A stretch of 64,000 nucleotides of DNA from Loripinus fragilis (Eukaryota > Mollusca > Bivalvia > Lucinida > Lucinidae), in NCBI GenBank assembly GCA_964019695.1, contig OZ026524.1:67358223-67422222 (forward strand), in the 5' to 3' direction. The notes under the pieces are model-generated. The model was not told the DNA's origin, searched no databases, and was given only the letters and a program-made list of their open reading frames with translations. Position numbers and translations under genes: made by a program. This document shows, in pieces, positions 18,590 through 30,914 of this stretch. Every line of letters begins with the position of its first letter. Within the stretch, counting starts at the first letter, position 1.

Positions 18590-19255
18590 AATTATTGATA
18601 ATATGGAATTGCTTCCTGGTTAATTGAGAAATTTCACTAGGTTATGTTTTCTGATCCAACTATTTGTCTCTCCATAATTTGACCAATTTAATATATTCAT
18701 GTCAATGGCATCCATGTTACGAACTATTTTGAACACTTGTATAATATCGAACCTCTTTCAATGGTAGTCCAGTGTAGGAAGATGTAACTAAATCAAATGC
18801 TCTTGATAGGTCAGTCCACACAATTAAGGAAACAAGCGTGTAGCGCTGCTTTGAGCATTTTCTACGATTTGTTTATATGTCTTAGTGGTTTGGTAAAATA
18901 TAATGTTTCCATAATCAATGTGAGATCTGACTAACGATTTAAAAAAGTCAAAAACAGGGCTTTGTCGATAGAAGTAAATTTCCTCTTAATCACGCCAATG
19001 ATTCTTTTCACTTGATTAACAGTATTGTCAATATGCTCATCAAACTTCATATTTTGTTAGATAATATACCAAGTCCAAGGTCACTTTCAGATTCCTCTGC
19101 AGAAAATACATGCAAGTTATTTTGGGTATCAGTCATTCCGTATTCATATTCAATTTGTACATTTCCATAAGAGACCACTTTACACTTATTGATGTTAAAG
19201 CCCAACAACCAGTCTTTACTACTTCTATATCCTCTAGCAACTCCCTTTGATCAGC
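18590..19255 (-). pseudogene. Non-LTR retrotransposon RT C-terminal remnant
   Basis: Minus-strand translation with several breaks gives FNINKCKVVSYGN, then ESDLGLGI, KFDEHIDNTVNQVKRIIGV, IKRKFTSIDK, FFKSLVRSHIDYGN. This is the segment following the RT palm in CR1/Jockey-like LINEs (NxxKCxVM, DLGVxxxxxLKF, LVRPxLEY). Stops and frameshifts make it a relic. Confidence 0.75.
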
Positions 19256-19559
19256 CTCGCATGTGATTCATGTATAATGGTATAATTTGCAATTATGGCC
19301 ATTTCTTGACTTATGTTTAGACTAATGCAAAGGCTAAGCTATTATATCTGACAACTTCTCACTATAGGCCATAATTACCCATTGTCTGTAGATAAGCATG
19401 ACAGTTATCAATTTTTTACCCCTACCCCCCTACCCAATGAAAGGTCAAATATTTAAATTTCGCAATAACTCATATCAGTCAGTTATCAATAATTTTATTG
19501 AAATTTCGCATGCAGACAGAGGTTTCAATATATATGAAACGTATCAAACGTGATTTTAG

Positions 19560-20170
19560 TTTGAAGGCCTGGGTCAGGCCCCTGGGTGGACTTAGGGGGT
19601 TGGGGCAGAGGCCAAAATTCACCCTTTTTATAACATGGTCATGTGTATATCAAATTAAAGGGATTGACGCATGCAGCAACATGGTAACAATTTTTTCCGT
19701 AGACCCCATCCCAACGTCCCTCCCGACCCTGTGGTGGGTTCAAAAGGGGTTGGGCAGAGGCCAAAATTCAGCCTTTTTAGAATATAGTCATGCTGTATAT
19801 CAAATTAAAGGGAATGACGCATGCAGCAACAAGGTAGCAACTTTTTTCCGTAGACCCCATTCCAACGTCCCTCCCGACCCTGGGGTGGGTTCAAAAGGTC
19901 AAAACATGGTCATGTTGCATATCAAATTAAAGGGAATGACGAATATAGCAACATGCAAGCACATAGTCTGTCCTTACATACACCCTCGAACCCTGGGGAG
20001 GGGTCAAAGGTCAAAACATTTTTCTGAAAGTAGTCATGTTTCATATCGAATTAATGGGAATGAGACATAGAGCACCATGTAAGCACATATCATGTCTGTA
20101 CACACACCCTTGACCCCTGGGGTGGGGGTCAAAAGATCAAAGCAATTAATTTACTGAAAGAAGCCATGTA
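19560..20170. repeat. Tandem repeat, about 122-153-bp units
   Basis: At least four units carry CATATCAAATTAAAGGGAAT followed by GCAACAxGxxAGCA and a CCC-rich block. Single diverged units also occur at 23770-23940, 26195-26290 and 31000-31200. The unit sequence is related to the internal repeats of the 1-kb elements at 46285 and 48628. The 190-codon open frame here is a by-product of the repeat. Confidence 0.75.
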
Positions 20171-20189
20171 AAACAGCTCAGTTATGGGC

Positions 20190-22150
20190 AAGGTATATGG
20201 ATATAATTCAGATGGTGTTGATTCTGATCAGGGCTGCAAGGAAACAACTTAGAATTGTATATCAGTCCTGTATGCCTTGTGCCCATGTTCTTTGCGTAGG
20301 ATCACACCAACAACGCAAAAATGTACCTGTGGACCTGATAACACTGCTGAATTTGTCTGATACACATCCTAGATGCAAAGAATTTCTGGGACAATCATTT
20401 GTTCTAAAATCTGTTGGCTTTCACAACCCGATTAAATGCAACAAGCTAAAATCTTTTGTGGCTTGCGAGGTTAAGAAGAAATTGATGAGTTCACAAAACT
20501 AAATCAGCTAGATGAGAGCTGAAAGGAACGTCTTTGGTCAGCTTTTCCTTTTTTTTTTATTTAGCATAATGATAACCTTGAGTTGACGATGTAGCTCCCT
20601 CTGGGACCTGTTCTATTGCAGCTGTCAATTCCTGATGGCCTATCCACCAAAACTGACAAGTCCAAACTTCTGCATTTCTTGGAATAACACATTGAACCAA
20701 CAATCGATCGGTCATCCAGTGCTGCATATATCATTTGTGGTAATGCCATACTACAGAACTTAACAGCTATTCCTGTCATCTTCGTGGAACAGACAGAATC
20801 AGTATTCAACCAGTCACCAAAGGCAGAGCATGTTGGATTTGTCACTGATACATATATACAATGTATAAGCAACGGTCTATAAAGTCTTACGAACGTTAAA
20901 ACAGAGGAACTGCACCCACAAATCGGTTGTCTGGTGCAAAGAGTAGGACACTATATGACTGGAAAAGTTTTATGAACAATGACAGAACGAAGACTCAACT
21001 CATTAGCCTACTTCTGGATCAATGGAAAACTGACAAATACACTGCTGGACTTGTAGATGGAAACCTATCATGTTATTGAATAAGATGTGTTCCGTCTTAC
21101 CTGTGAAGATGCAAGACCCTTTCCAAATATACAGGAGACAGCAGATACATGTACTATGATTATACTACACTGCCTGAATATCAGAATATCACTGCCTGAT
21201 GCAAGAACTATCGTGGTAACCAGTAAGGTCACCAGACACAGATGTATTAGTACTACTTGCACGATATTGCAAGGATATACACTTAGCAGTTTTGTTCAAC
21301 ACTGGTATTCTATGAATTGAAATATTTCCTCAGCAAAAACGCTACAGAATAACATTAGACAGTTTTGGTGTGATATGGGGGTTACCATGTTCAGCATTCA
21401 ATAACTCAAAAGTATATAAGATAGAAACATTTTGTTTCCAAAAGGTACATCGACATCCTTTAACACTATAATAAACTAGCTTTGTAACTATAATAAATTA
21501 ACAAACACATTCTAATTTCAAACAAAAGGCGCCTTCTGAATACCAATAGCATTGGTCAGAATATAGGGGGAAGAAATCTGCACAGTCTTAACAGTCATAT
21601 ACTTTTTCACAGGCTGTGGCACTACCAGTGTGTTTGTGTCACAGAAAGGCCGCTCCTATTACACTGATAGAAAGTCCCTCCCCCTGGAGCATCCAAATTC
21701 TAAGCAGGGTAGGAAAAGAGAAAACACTGCTTTGAGGCACTGATCCAAGACATGGAAACCCTCACACGTGCTTTATATATAAATGTGAATAAGTTGAAGT
21801 ATTACATGTTTCTGAAAAAGTACCAAAAACCGTACAAATACACTGAATATTTCAAATGGCATGGACATGAGCTTACTACCACCCTGCCGTTCGGTCCTCG
21901 AGATTACATACAAAGATTAAACTATCAAGTCTTTGTCTGGATACACTCCCATGAAAACAAGCAATACCTTCCAGGTCGGGAGAAAAGTGGATGGAAAATA
22001 AATGGGGAGGAAATTAAGTACGACTGGGTGAAGGGAAACTTGATCATCCCTGAAAAACTCGTCAACATTTTGTGTAAGCAGAATGTTGAGGGAGTGCATA
22101 TCCGGATATGGATAATGAAGATGGTGATGATGATGAAGGTGTTGAGATGA
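20190..22150 (+). pseudogene. Decayed member of a high-copy invertebrate gene family (mobile-element associated)
   Basis: Broken frames in order give SVGFHNPIKCNKLKSF (about 20420), NLTAIPVIFVEQTESVF and GFVTDTYIQ (about 20750-20860), RTKTQLISLLLDQWK (about 20990), QETADTCTMIILH (about 21130), SPDTDVLVLLARY (about 21235), GCGTTSVFVSQKGR (about 21612) and a C-terminal open block from 21752 with RLNYQVFVWIHS. I recognise this order from repetitive cnidarian and molluscan predicted proteins that share EADTxxxLH, SPDTDVxVLL and LxGCDTTSxF motifs; their function is unknown to me. Stops, frameshifts and an inserted repeat at 21315-21530 show it is dead. Confidence 0.6.
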
Positions 22151-23640
22151 CAAATATTGTAGATGAAGTATTGAAGATTAATTTGATGAGGATTAATAAG
22201 GTGTATGGGATTTTTTGAACCATTGAAAAGTACGCGAAAAGGTGCTAGTTTGGCAAGAAACTGCTCTATAACTTCTACCAGATGTTTTCTTTGAAGTTTA
22301 AATGTTTTGCTCAAATATTAAAAGATATTTCCACATGCAGTATGCTTACCATATTTGATGTCTCTATAGAGGACAGAAGGTTTATGGTATTCTATGAATA
22401 GAAATATTTCCTCAGCAAAAACGCCACAGAATAACATAAGACAGTTTTGGTGTGATATGGGGGTTACCATGTTCATCATTCAATAACTCAAAAGTATATA
22501 AGATAGAAACATTTTGTTTCCAAAAGGTACATCAACAACCTTTAACACTTTAATAAACTAGCTTTGTTACTATAACAAATTAACAAAATCATTCTAATTT
22601 CAAACAAAATAAAGTCATTCTATATTAGATCCATTAATCATTTATATAGGGTTAATGAAAAATGTAACATCTGTAACACCAGGGCGACCATATTTGATTT
22701 CAAAGGTCCATATCTGCGACGCAGTAATAGCTTGCTTCGATGATATAGCCAATTTGGAAATCTTACTTCATCGTTTGCACTTTTTACAAGTCATATAATT
22801 TACTTAAATTATCAAATGTTTTGAGGGGTAGCATATGTAACAGGCTGTTACAGGGTGACATAGTCATTGCCAGAGGGTTTACATATTGCAAAAGCCTTTC
22901 AATCTGAATCTGATGGGGTTTAATAAGCTGTTTGGGGAAAAAAATAACACCCTTAGATAGTATGCAAAGACATGTACCGTGGCAATAAACTGCTCTATAG
23001 TTTTTACCAGATGGGATGTCTTTGATCTTTAAGTGTTTTACCCATACATTACACTATATGTTACACGCTTTCCATATGTTTTATGTCAACCATATTTGAT
23101 GCCTCTATAGAAGACGAGAGGGTCTATGGTATTCTATGCATTGAGTTATTTTCCTGGCAAAGGAGCCACAGAATTTCATTAGACACTTTGTGTGCAATCT
23201 GGCTATCATGTTCAACATTCAATAACTCATAAAGTATATAAGATAGAAACATAATTTTTGCAGTTATGAAAGGGTAAATAAACACTCTTTTTATATAATA
23301 TCAAATTGGTGAACGTATTCTCGTTTCAAATAAATTAAGACGAACTATATTAGATTCATTAACCAATTATAATGGGTTTAATGTTTAATGAAAAAATGTA
23401 ACATACACTACATCTGGGCGCCAGGGCCGACCATATTTGTTTGCAAAGGTCCATATCTATGGCTCAGTAATTACTTACTTCCATGATATAACCAATTTGG
23501 AAACCTGACCATGTCTTTTGCACTTTTCAGAAGTCTTAAAATTCATGTAAATTATCAAATATTTTGTGGGGTAACGTATGTAACAGGCTGTTACAGGTTA
23601 ATGCTGCCATTACCAGAAGGCTAACATGTTGCAAAATCCG
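21315..23640. repeat. Diverged tandem repeat, about 735-bp unit
   Basis: The block with TATTCTATGAAT, ATTTCCTCAGCAAAAACGC and AACTCAAAAGTATATAAGAT recurs at about 21305, 22390 and 23130. CTGCTCTATA..TTTACCAGATG recurs at 22260 and 22988, and TGTAACAGGCTGTTACAG at 22840 and 23580. The first copy is partial and interrupts the decayed gene at 20190-22150. A weaker fragment lies at 30360-30440. Confidence 0.75.
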
Positions 23641-23685
23641 TGCAAGACACTTGGCTTTATAAAAAATATGGTCTACAAAATTCCC

Positions 23686-23725
23686 CGCACCCCCCCCCCC
23701 CCCCACACACACACACACATACACA
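23686..23725. repeat. C-tract followed by (CA)n
   Basis: About 15 C, then a short CACACA run. Next to it (23770-23940) is one unit of the repeat described at 19560-20170. Confidence 0.85.
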
Positions 23726-23962
23726 CTGGTGGGAGGTAAACCATACCTAGCCAGCGGCCTAATTCAGCACCATGCAAGCACAAATTCTGTCCTTACACAC
23801 ATCCTCAACCCCCACATGGGGTCAAAAGGTCAGAACATTTTTTTTGAAAGTAGTCATGCTACATATCGAAGTAAAGGGAATAGGGCTTAGAGCACAATGC
23901 AAACACATATTCTGTCCTTACACGCACCCTCAACCTGTGAGTCGAGTTAGAACGTAAAAACC

Positions 23963-26185
23963 ATGTGGGAGCATTTCAAGGACACCCTGCTAACTAGCCT
24001 GAAATCTCACATTTCTCATAGGAGAGCCAAGACAAAGGATGGCTACCCATGGATAGGACCGGAACTAAAAAAAGTTGATCAGGAAACAGCACAGGTTGAA
24101 CAAATTAAAAAAGAAAACAGGAGATCCAACCCACAAGCAGAAATACCTGGAGATCAAGCACCTGGTACAGAGGCGTACCCGACAAGCCTCCTGGGTATAT
24201 GTAGAGAGCATAGTTACGCCACAGGAAAGGGAGACTGAATACACTAGTATGAAACGTTTCTGGACTTTCATAAAGCACCAGCGTAGTGAAAATGTTGGTG
24301 TTTCATCATTAAAGAAAGACGGGAAGCTTTATTCACACCCACTTGAAAAAGCAGAACTTCTAAATAAGCAGTTCCAGTCAGTCTTCACCAGAGGTGATCA
24401 AGTAAGTAGAGAAGAATTTAACCATTCCTGCCGAATGTCATCATCAGAAGACGACTTTCCTGTAATGGATGATATAAACATCACTGAGAATGGAATTAGA
24501 AAGCTGCTAAAAGACCTAGATCCCTGTAAATCACCAGGCCCGGACAACATTGGACCTCGAGTGTTATAAGAACTGGCTGACGCAATAGCGCCTATCCTCC
24601 TGTTGATATACCGTAGATCCCTAGCCAGTGGTGAAGTTCCTGCAGACTGGCGTACAGCAAATGTTGCACCTGCTTTCAAGAAGGGCCAGAAATACCTTGC
24701 TGAGAACTATAGACCAATCTCATTGACAAGTGTTTGCTGCAAGATGATGGAACATATCCTAGCCAGCAACATAATGAACCATGGTGAAAACAACAAAATT
24801 CTTACCCACTGCAACATGGATTCAGACGAGGCAGATCCTGTGGAACACAGCTGATCGAGTTTATAGATGAGCTCACATCAAACCTAGAAGAAGGCCAACA
24901 GACTGATATTTTGATCATGGATTTTGCCAAGGCTTTTGATAAAGTTGATCACAGCCTTCTCACCCATAAGCTTCATCACTACGGCATCAGAGGAGAGGTC
25001 AACACATGGATAAAGAACTGGCTGAAGGACAGAACACAATCAGTAGTCGTTGAAGGAGAAAAGTCTGAGCCGGTCAGTGTGGACTCTGGTGTCCCCCAAG
25101 GTTCGGTCCTTGGTCCGGGGTTGTTCCTGTACTATATCAATGACCTTCCTGAGAGGCTCAGGTCAAGAGTACGCCTATTCGCTGACGACACTATCGCATA
25201 TCTCGTCATTATCCTACCAAAGGACACAGAGGCATTACAGGAAGACCGTGAAGATCTGGCTACATGAGAGAACAAGTGGCATATGGAGTTCCACGCCAAC
25301 AAGTGTGTAGTGCTCACTGTCTCAGGGAAGAAAGCTCCTGTCCATGCTGACTACAAGCTACACGACCAAACACTGACCAGAGTCCAGTCAGCCAAATACC
25401 TCGGAGTGACCCTAACTGACGACCTAAAAAAGGGACCAGCATATCAACAACATCTGTGATAAGGCAAACAGGACAATCGGATTCTTAAGACGAAACCTAA
25501 GTATTGGTGCGACATCTTTAAAGGAGAAAGCATATTTCACCCTAGTGAGACCTCTTGTTGAATACGCCAGCATGGTATGGGATCCATATACCCTGACTCT
25601 GAGATGGTGCAGCGGAGGGCTGCTAGATATGTGAAGAATAGACACCGAAAGACCTCCAGTGTCTCAGATATGCTGTGCACCATGAACTGGCGAAGTCTTC
25701 AAGACAGGCGGAGACATGCCAGGCTGTGTATGCTCTACAAGATAGACAGAAATTTGGTGGCTATCAAAAAAGACAAGCGCCTCATTCCACCCCAGAGAAG
25801 AACCCTGCACTCTCATGCAAGAGCCTACCAGATACTGAGCTGCAGGACAGACCGAAGAAAGAATTCATTCTTCCCAAGAACAGTTCCTGACTGGAATGCA
25901 CTCCCTCCAGACACTACTGAAGCAGAGTCCCTGGCCGCATTCAAAGCTCAGGTGACAAAGCAGAATTATTAATCCGAACCAGATGGAAGTTTTTAATTGT
26001 ACATATTGGTTTTTTAATATATCTCGGACAGACAAGACTTTTAGATAAACTTTTGGCTGCAAGATCAGCTCAACACTCTGGAAGAACTGTTCCTTTCTCC
26101 ATGTGCCTCAAACATAGCATAATCTTCAGAAAGTTGAAGGAGGCTATTATCCGGCAGAAGCAGAAGCAGAAACGTAAATAAAATC
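23963..26185 (+). pseudogene. 5'-truncated CR1/Jockey-like LINE (reverse transcriptase)
   Basis: The element starts in the linker (KTKDGYPWIGPELKK) and continues through RT blocks: CKSPGPDNIGP, SGEVPADWRTANVAP, ENYRPISLTSV, QHGFRRGRSCGTQLIEF, LIMDFAKAFDKVDH, SGVPQGSVLGPGLFLYYIND, RLFADDT, then AKYLGVTLTDDL, a LVRPLVEYAS-like block, and a C-terminal DWNALPPDT block to the stop near 25972. The catalytic FADD is intact. The frame is broken by TAA at 24567, a frameshift near 24815, TGA at 25265 and more shifts between 25430 and 25600. The endonuclease is absent. The 3' end is probably near 26180, where a single-unit repeat resumes, so it likely inserted into that repeat. Confidence 0.9.
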
Positions 26186-26384
26186 TGAATGTGGTCATGT
26201 TGCATATTAAATTAAAAGGAAAGAAGTACATGTTTCGACTATCATAGAATCAAAAACTCTAACCTTACAGACACCCCTGATCTCTGGGTTTGAAATTGTA
26301 CACATAACTTTTTTTTTGAACGAAGCACTGAAAAATAGTTGATAGGCTTTTAACTATGATACCCAAGGTGAACTAAGGGGTTGG

Positions 26385-26515
26385 AGAAATGGGATGTATG
26401 TTTTGTGATTTATCTCTAAAATTACTTCGTCGGGGATATGAATACGAATTTGTCTTGTTTGACTTCTGTTTTGCCAGGTGACACAACCGATTATCGGAAT
26501 TCTAATTTTCTAAAT
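26385..26515. repeat. Dispersed repeat shared with 33530-33670
   Basis: GGTTGGAGAAATG, TTTTGTGATTTAT and TTCTGTTTTGCCAGGTGACA occur in the same order in both places. No coding function is seen. Confidence 0.7.
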
Positions 26516-26524
26516 CCAACTGAC

Positions 26525-26785
26525 AGTCAGATAACAAATTGAGTCTGGACAAATGACTTGATATTGCTTTCTAGTAGTTTACATATAACTGAAATCCATG
26601 ACACGGGTCTGTAATTTCGTGGTTCTTGTTTGTTCCGTTCCTTGATTATGCAAGATATATTATCCTTCTTCCAGTCATTAGGTACGCCTCCAGTAAATAC
26701 GGATCATTGAAAAATGTCAGATAAGTGGGATATAAATATCTTCAGCACATTCCCTAAGGGAAATTGGGCGACAGTAATCAGGGCC
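26525..26785 (-). pseudogene. Non-LTR retrotransposon RT remnant (N-terminal palm)
   Basis: Minus-strand translation gives GGVPNDWKKDNISCIIKERN, then NYRPVSWISVICKLLES. These are the GxVPxDWKxAxIxPIxK and NYRPVSLTSVxxKLLE blocks of LINE reverse transcriptases. It lies upstream, in minus-strand sense, of the RT C-terminal remnant at 18590-19255 and may be the other half of one copy split by later insertions (inference). Confidence 0.75.
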
Positions 26786-27513
26786 ACGAGATTAAAAAAA
26801 CAACAACAGCAGAACCAACACCTTTAAACGAACACCAACTGACCAAATGATGATGAACCCTATACACTCAAGTAAAAAAATCACCCTAGATCCTGCTATT
26901 GTAAAACACTAAATTAGTTTAGCTCGCATGGACTAGCATAAACTATGAAAAAATATACCTTTTTTAAAGACAATAAAGGATCATTGACGGTTTGGGCCTT
27001 ATACGCCTATTTTTCTGATTCCCAGAACGCTGCTTTTGAGCTTCTGGTGTGGTGCATGTAGTATCAGTGCAATAGGTGAATCTTATGGCAAGAGCCGGCT
27101 AGCAAAATATTTTCAAAATTCCTAAGCACTCGAGAGTTATGGCGGGTAGAAAGAGGAGGGGGTCTAAAATTTCATGACAGTAAAAAGTGCTATAAAAAGT
27201 GATTTCTGCACGTTTTCTAGATTTATTTGGTAGGCATGGTGATATATATTGAACACATCATAGGCAAAGTATTAATGAATCACGATTGTTGATGAAATTG
27301 TTTTAAAAACAAAATATGTTTTGTAATAAAATTATTTTGGGGAGATAATTTTGAAGTTACCTGTACATATTTGACTATATGTACCGTAAATACTACAAAA
27401 CTGAAAGCTCAACAAAAGAAATAAATACTTTTGAAGGAATGAAAGTGACTCATTTAGCATTGGAAAGTAAAACTGATTCTAACTTGGTCCCTTGAAAATT
27501 ACTTTTCCTTTGT

Positions 27514-27545
27514 TAGTTTAGTTTAGTTTAATTTAGTTTAGTTTT
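27514..27545. repeat. (TTTAG)n short microsatellite
   Basis: Six imperfect TTTAG units. 26.8-27.5 kb and 27.8-29.2 kb show no other recognisable feature. Confidence 0.8.
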
Positions 27546-27722
27546 TCCTTTGTTTAAAGAGCATAGCATATCAAATGTATTTAAAGAGCCCGAATATTTA
27601 TGGTATACATATACATGTTGAAAGCTACCTATATGAGACAATATATTGGACACTAAAGTATTTACCTGTTATAACTCTTTGCACGCCAGCGGATAATTTC
27701 GTCGTCTGCCAATAGCCTTTTA

Positions 27723-27795
27723 CAAACAGTTTGAACCCAGATGAAGACCAACAGAATGTCGGTCTTGATCTGGATCCAAACTTTTAGACACTCCG
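27723..27795. mobile_element. Fold-back element, CAAACAG/GACCCAGAT type
   Basis: Imperfect arms CAAACAGTTTGAACCCAGAT and its complement ending CTGGATCCAAACTTTTAG. It is the same family as 44557-44632. Confidence 0.6.
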
Positions 27796-29229
27796 ATGGT
27801 GGTCCTGGGTGGTTTATTTATAAAAACTTAATTTTGAAGAAAGCCAGCAGACAAAAATAAAAACACGAACAATTCCCTAGCATGCAAATAGATAAGTACA
27901 GGACATTTGCAAAAGAATGTGTCATTACAGGACAGTGAGATATTTTCTTATGAAAACATGCATTAACCTTGCTAATTCTACTTTTAATCTTTATTTACTT
28001 TATATTAAACTAGCACATAATACAAAGCAATTTAGGAGGTTGGTTCTAGAGAGCTTGATTACTGTAATTAATTTTATTATTCGGTAGAAAAGGCATTTTA
28101 TGGGCTTAGGCCCTGGGTTTTTGGGCTGCTGAACATCTCCCCCCCCACCCCCCTTGTGCCAGCAGGCCACTTCCAGACAATGTGTAAAATATGGTAACAC
28201 ATATACATGCAAAAGCTTTAGCTGGCACACGGGAGGGAATGATATTTTAAAAAATGTTTTCAGATTTCTATATATTTTAATGTAAAACTGATTGTTCTAC
28301 CCCAAATTTTACATCTTTGAAGCATTTAATATCGAAAATGGATTTCACTGCCATAAAGTACTCAGGTCAGGGTAGCTTCAAGGTGAAGAAAGGGACGATT
28401 GACAAACTTTTATTTTTACTGAAAACCATAGGCATTTACCCATAGCAAGTGTCAATGATCCTTTTAGACGTTTTCGCGAGAACCTTATTATAAATTGAGT
28501 GTTTGTTTGGACTTAAGACGTTTTCACTTGGGGACGTTTTGACTAGCTTCCAATTTTGGCCGAACAGTCTCTTCAGCGAATCTCTGGCGGAAGTGCTGCG
28601 CACGCAACCAATCATCTGTGCATCGAAGTTGGAAAGCAAAAAACAAATGATTTACGCTGTTGAAAACCCTCATTACCTTTGAAATTTGGCGAAAATATAG
28701 CTGTATGTTGTAGATTAATTCATAACTTAAAGTTCATCTTTTAAAATACCTCAATGTGGCCCCGTTTACACTTTTAAAACGAGAGAAATCACCACGATAA
28801 TTTCCAAACGAAAGTGGAAAAATTACGTTTTTTCCATTGTATCACGTCTGTTTTTAGCACTAAAAATGTGAACGCTTGCCTTTTAGCAATACTTCAGACT
28901 ATGCGTGATACCTTTTCTCTGACAATCTAATCGTCAATCACATCATGGGTTTGTTGACATAGCGCTGCGCCCATTGACAAAACACAGACTCCTGGACCAG
29001 CATTAGGTACACCTGTCAACCGAACCATGTGGGGCCGGCTCTTGAATCTTCATGCCATACCAAGATAATCCCATATCCCTGAAAAGCCTGTATCCAGCCA
29101 TAGTTCTATCCTCCTGGGAGAGCTTGTTGCTAAACTCATAACCATAGACTATGTAGCAGAGGAAATCCGATAGACAGATAGTTTGAGGTACGATACATAT
29201 CGTCATAACAGTCAATCTGCAATATGAAT

Positions 29230-29390
29230 CCTAAAGTTAGGGTGGCAGCCAACACAGCATAAACAGACGGTAGCTGAAATCAGGCAGAAGATTAGTAGAT
29301 TGCAACAAAAAAAACATCAAGTTAGACATATCTTGGACACCTGGCCATGCTAATATCAAAGGCAATGAAGAACTGATATCCTGGCCTTGG
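29230..29390 (+). pseudogene. RNase H remnant of a retroelement
   Basis: The frame starting near 29295 reads NIKLDISWTPGHANIKGNEE, matching the WxPGHxxIxGNExAD segment of RNase H domains carried by some non-LTR elements. It directly precedes an RT C-terminal fragment, an order not expected within one element, so two relics probably abut. Confidence 0.65.
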
Positions 29391-29408
29391 AGGTAGCAGC
29401 TATAAAAA

Positions 29409-29996
29409 GTGACACAGACTTTGGGAAATGTTCAGTCAGCAAAATACCTTGGCATAACCATCTCTGATAATATGGATTGGGGTCAACACATTTCAGAAAT
29501 TTTCTCCAAAGCAACTAAGACAGTCGGTTTCCTTCGCAGGAATTTGGCTTTTGCACCTAGGAGCACTAAGGAAGGTGCATACAAAACTTTGGTTCGTCCT
29601 AAACTAGAGTATGTAGCACCAATTTGGAGCCCTTACTCAAAACTTCAGATTAATCAGATAGAGAAAGTTCAGAGGACAGCAGCCCGTAGGACCTACAGGA
29701 GATGGCGAAACACAAGTAGTGTCGGCGAGATGCTTGATGAGCTTGAGAGGCCATCTCTTGAGGCCGGCTGGGATCGGTCCTCCCTGCTCCTCTTTCATAA
29801 GATACATTCTGGTTCTGTGTCTATAGAAAAAGACAAGTACCTGACCCCTGCTCACAGTTTGAAATCTACCAGGTCATCACACAGTGCCCAATATTGTAGA
29901 TACCAGACATCTAGTGATGCCCTGAAGAACTCTTTTTCCCCGGACTATTCCACAGTGGAAAAGTTTTTCTCCTTCGGTGGTCAATTCCCAGACTAA
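29409..29996 (+). pseudogene. LINE RT C-terminal fragment
   Basis: An open frame of 195 codons reads QSAKYLGITISDNMDWGQH, VGFLRRNLAFAP, YKTLVRPKLEYVAPIWSPY and a basic RTAARRTYRRW block. These are the post-palm region of CR1/Jockey-like elements and align block by block with 25390-25700 of the LINE at 23963. Palm and fingers are missing. Confidence 0.85.
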
Positions 29997-30914
29997 ATGA
30001 GGAGTTTAGGGTACTCCTCATTTAGTCAAAAACACAGCCGAAAGATTTTTCTTGTTTTGTTTTTTTCTTCAAAATTCCAAATTCGCACTCCCTGGCGTAA
30101 TGATCAAAATTTGATTGTGCCAGTACTATAAGAAAGAAAGAAAGATGAAGTGACTATGGCGGATATCAAGCAAGCAGCTGTCTGAGCCTTCCCTGCTCGC
30201 ATATAAGCTCATGAACTGGCTTATTTTATGAAAATACCAATGTAAATATTAAATTCGTCAAGAATCATGCTATGGTATGTGCGTACACTATCTCGGTAAT
30301 ACACTCTTAGGACCTCATGAGGACAGGAAGACACGCCCCTATCGGCTCAACAGTTTGTTAAAATGTTCCAGTTTGAGGAATTTGATGTTTCTATAGGAGC
30401 CGTTATTACATGAATTGAGTTATTTACGCTTAGAAAATTGCCGAACTCGTATGAAATTGGTATTCAAGTATTTAAAACACAACGTATGTAGATGTCTAGA
30501 ATTTTATTTGGTCTGAGTCTTCATCCATTTCAAACTTTATGTTAGTTAGCAGCGAGACCCTCGATGTTCATTGAACCTAGCATTTTCAGAAAACAAATCT
30601 TAATGTTATTAACCTGCGGCGTCAATGCTGGATTTACGTCTGCAACCTAAGCCGTTAGATTGACAGGCAAAAAAATTTGTTTGGTGTATGTGAATGCGAA
30701 AGTTAATATTAAAGTACGCTGAGTAAAAAACAAGCACCAATGAAGGAAAAAACGATGTGTACGAGCTATTAAAATTACATATTAGAAAAATGATCACTGA
30801 CTGTACGAGCTAATACATGACATTTTGAGCTGACTGGTCGTGAATAATCTATGGTGTATTCGAGTGTACAAACTAATAAAAGATTTACCGTAGCTTATTA
30901 TTCTTCAAAAGTAA

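Noticed and set aside
19498..20070. 190-codon plus-strand frame
   Set aside because: It runs through the 122-153-bp tandem repeat and only mirrors the repeat unit.
24398..24679. Minus-strand frame inside the LINE
   Set aside because: Antisense of the reverse-transcriptase region; the plus strand carries all conserved blocks.
27514..27545. Internal telomere-like repeat
   Set aside because: TTTAG units are not the metazoan TTAGGG telomere motif and the run is very short.
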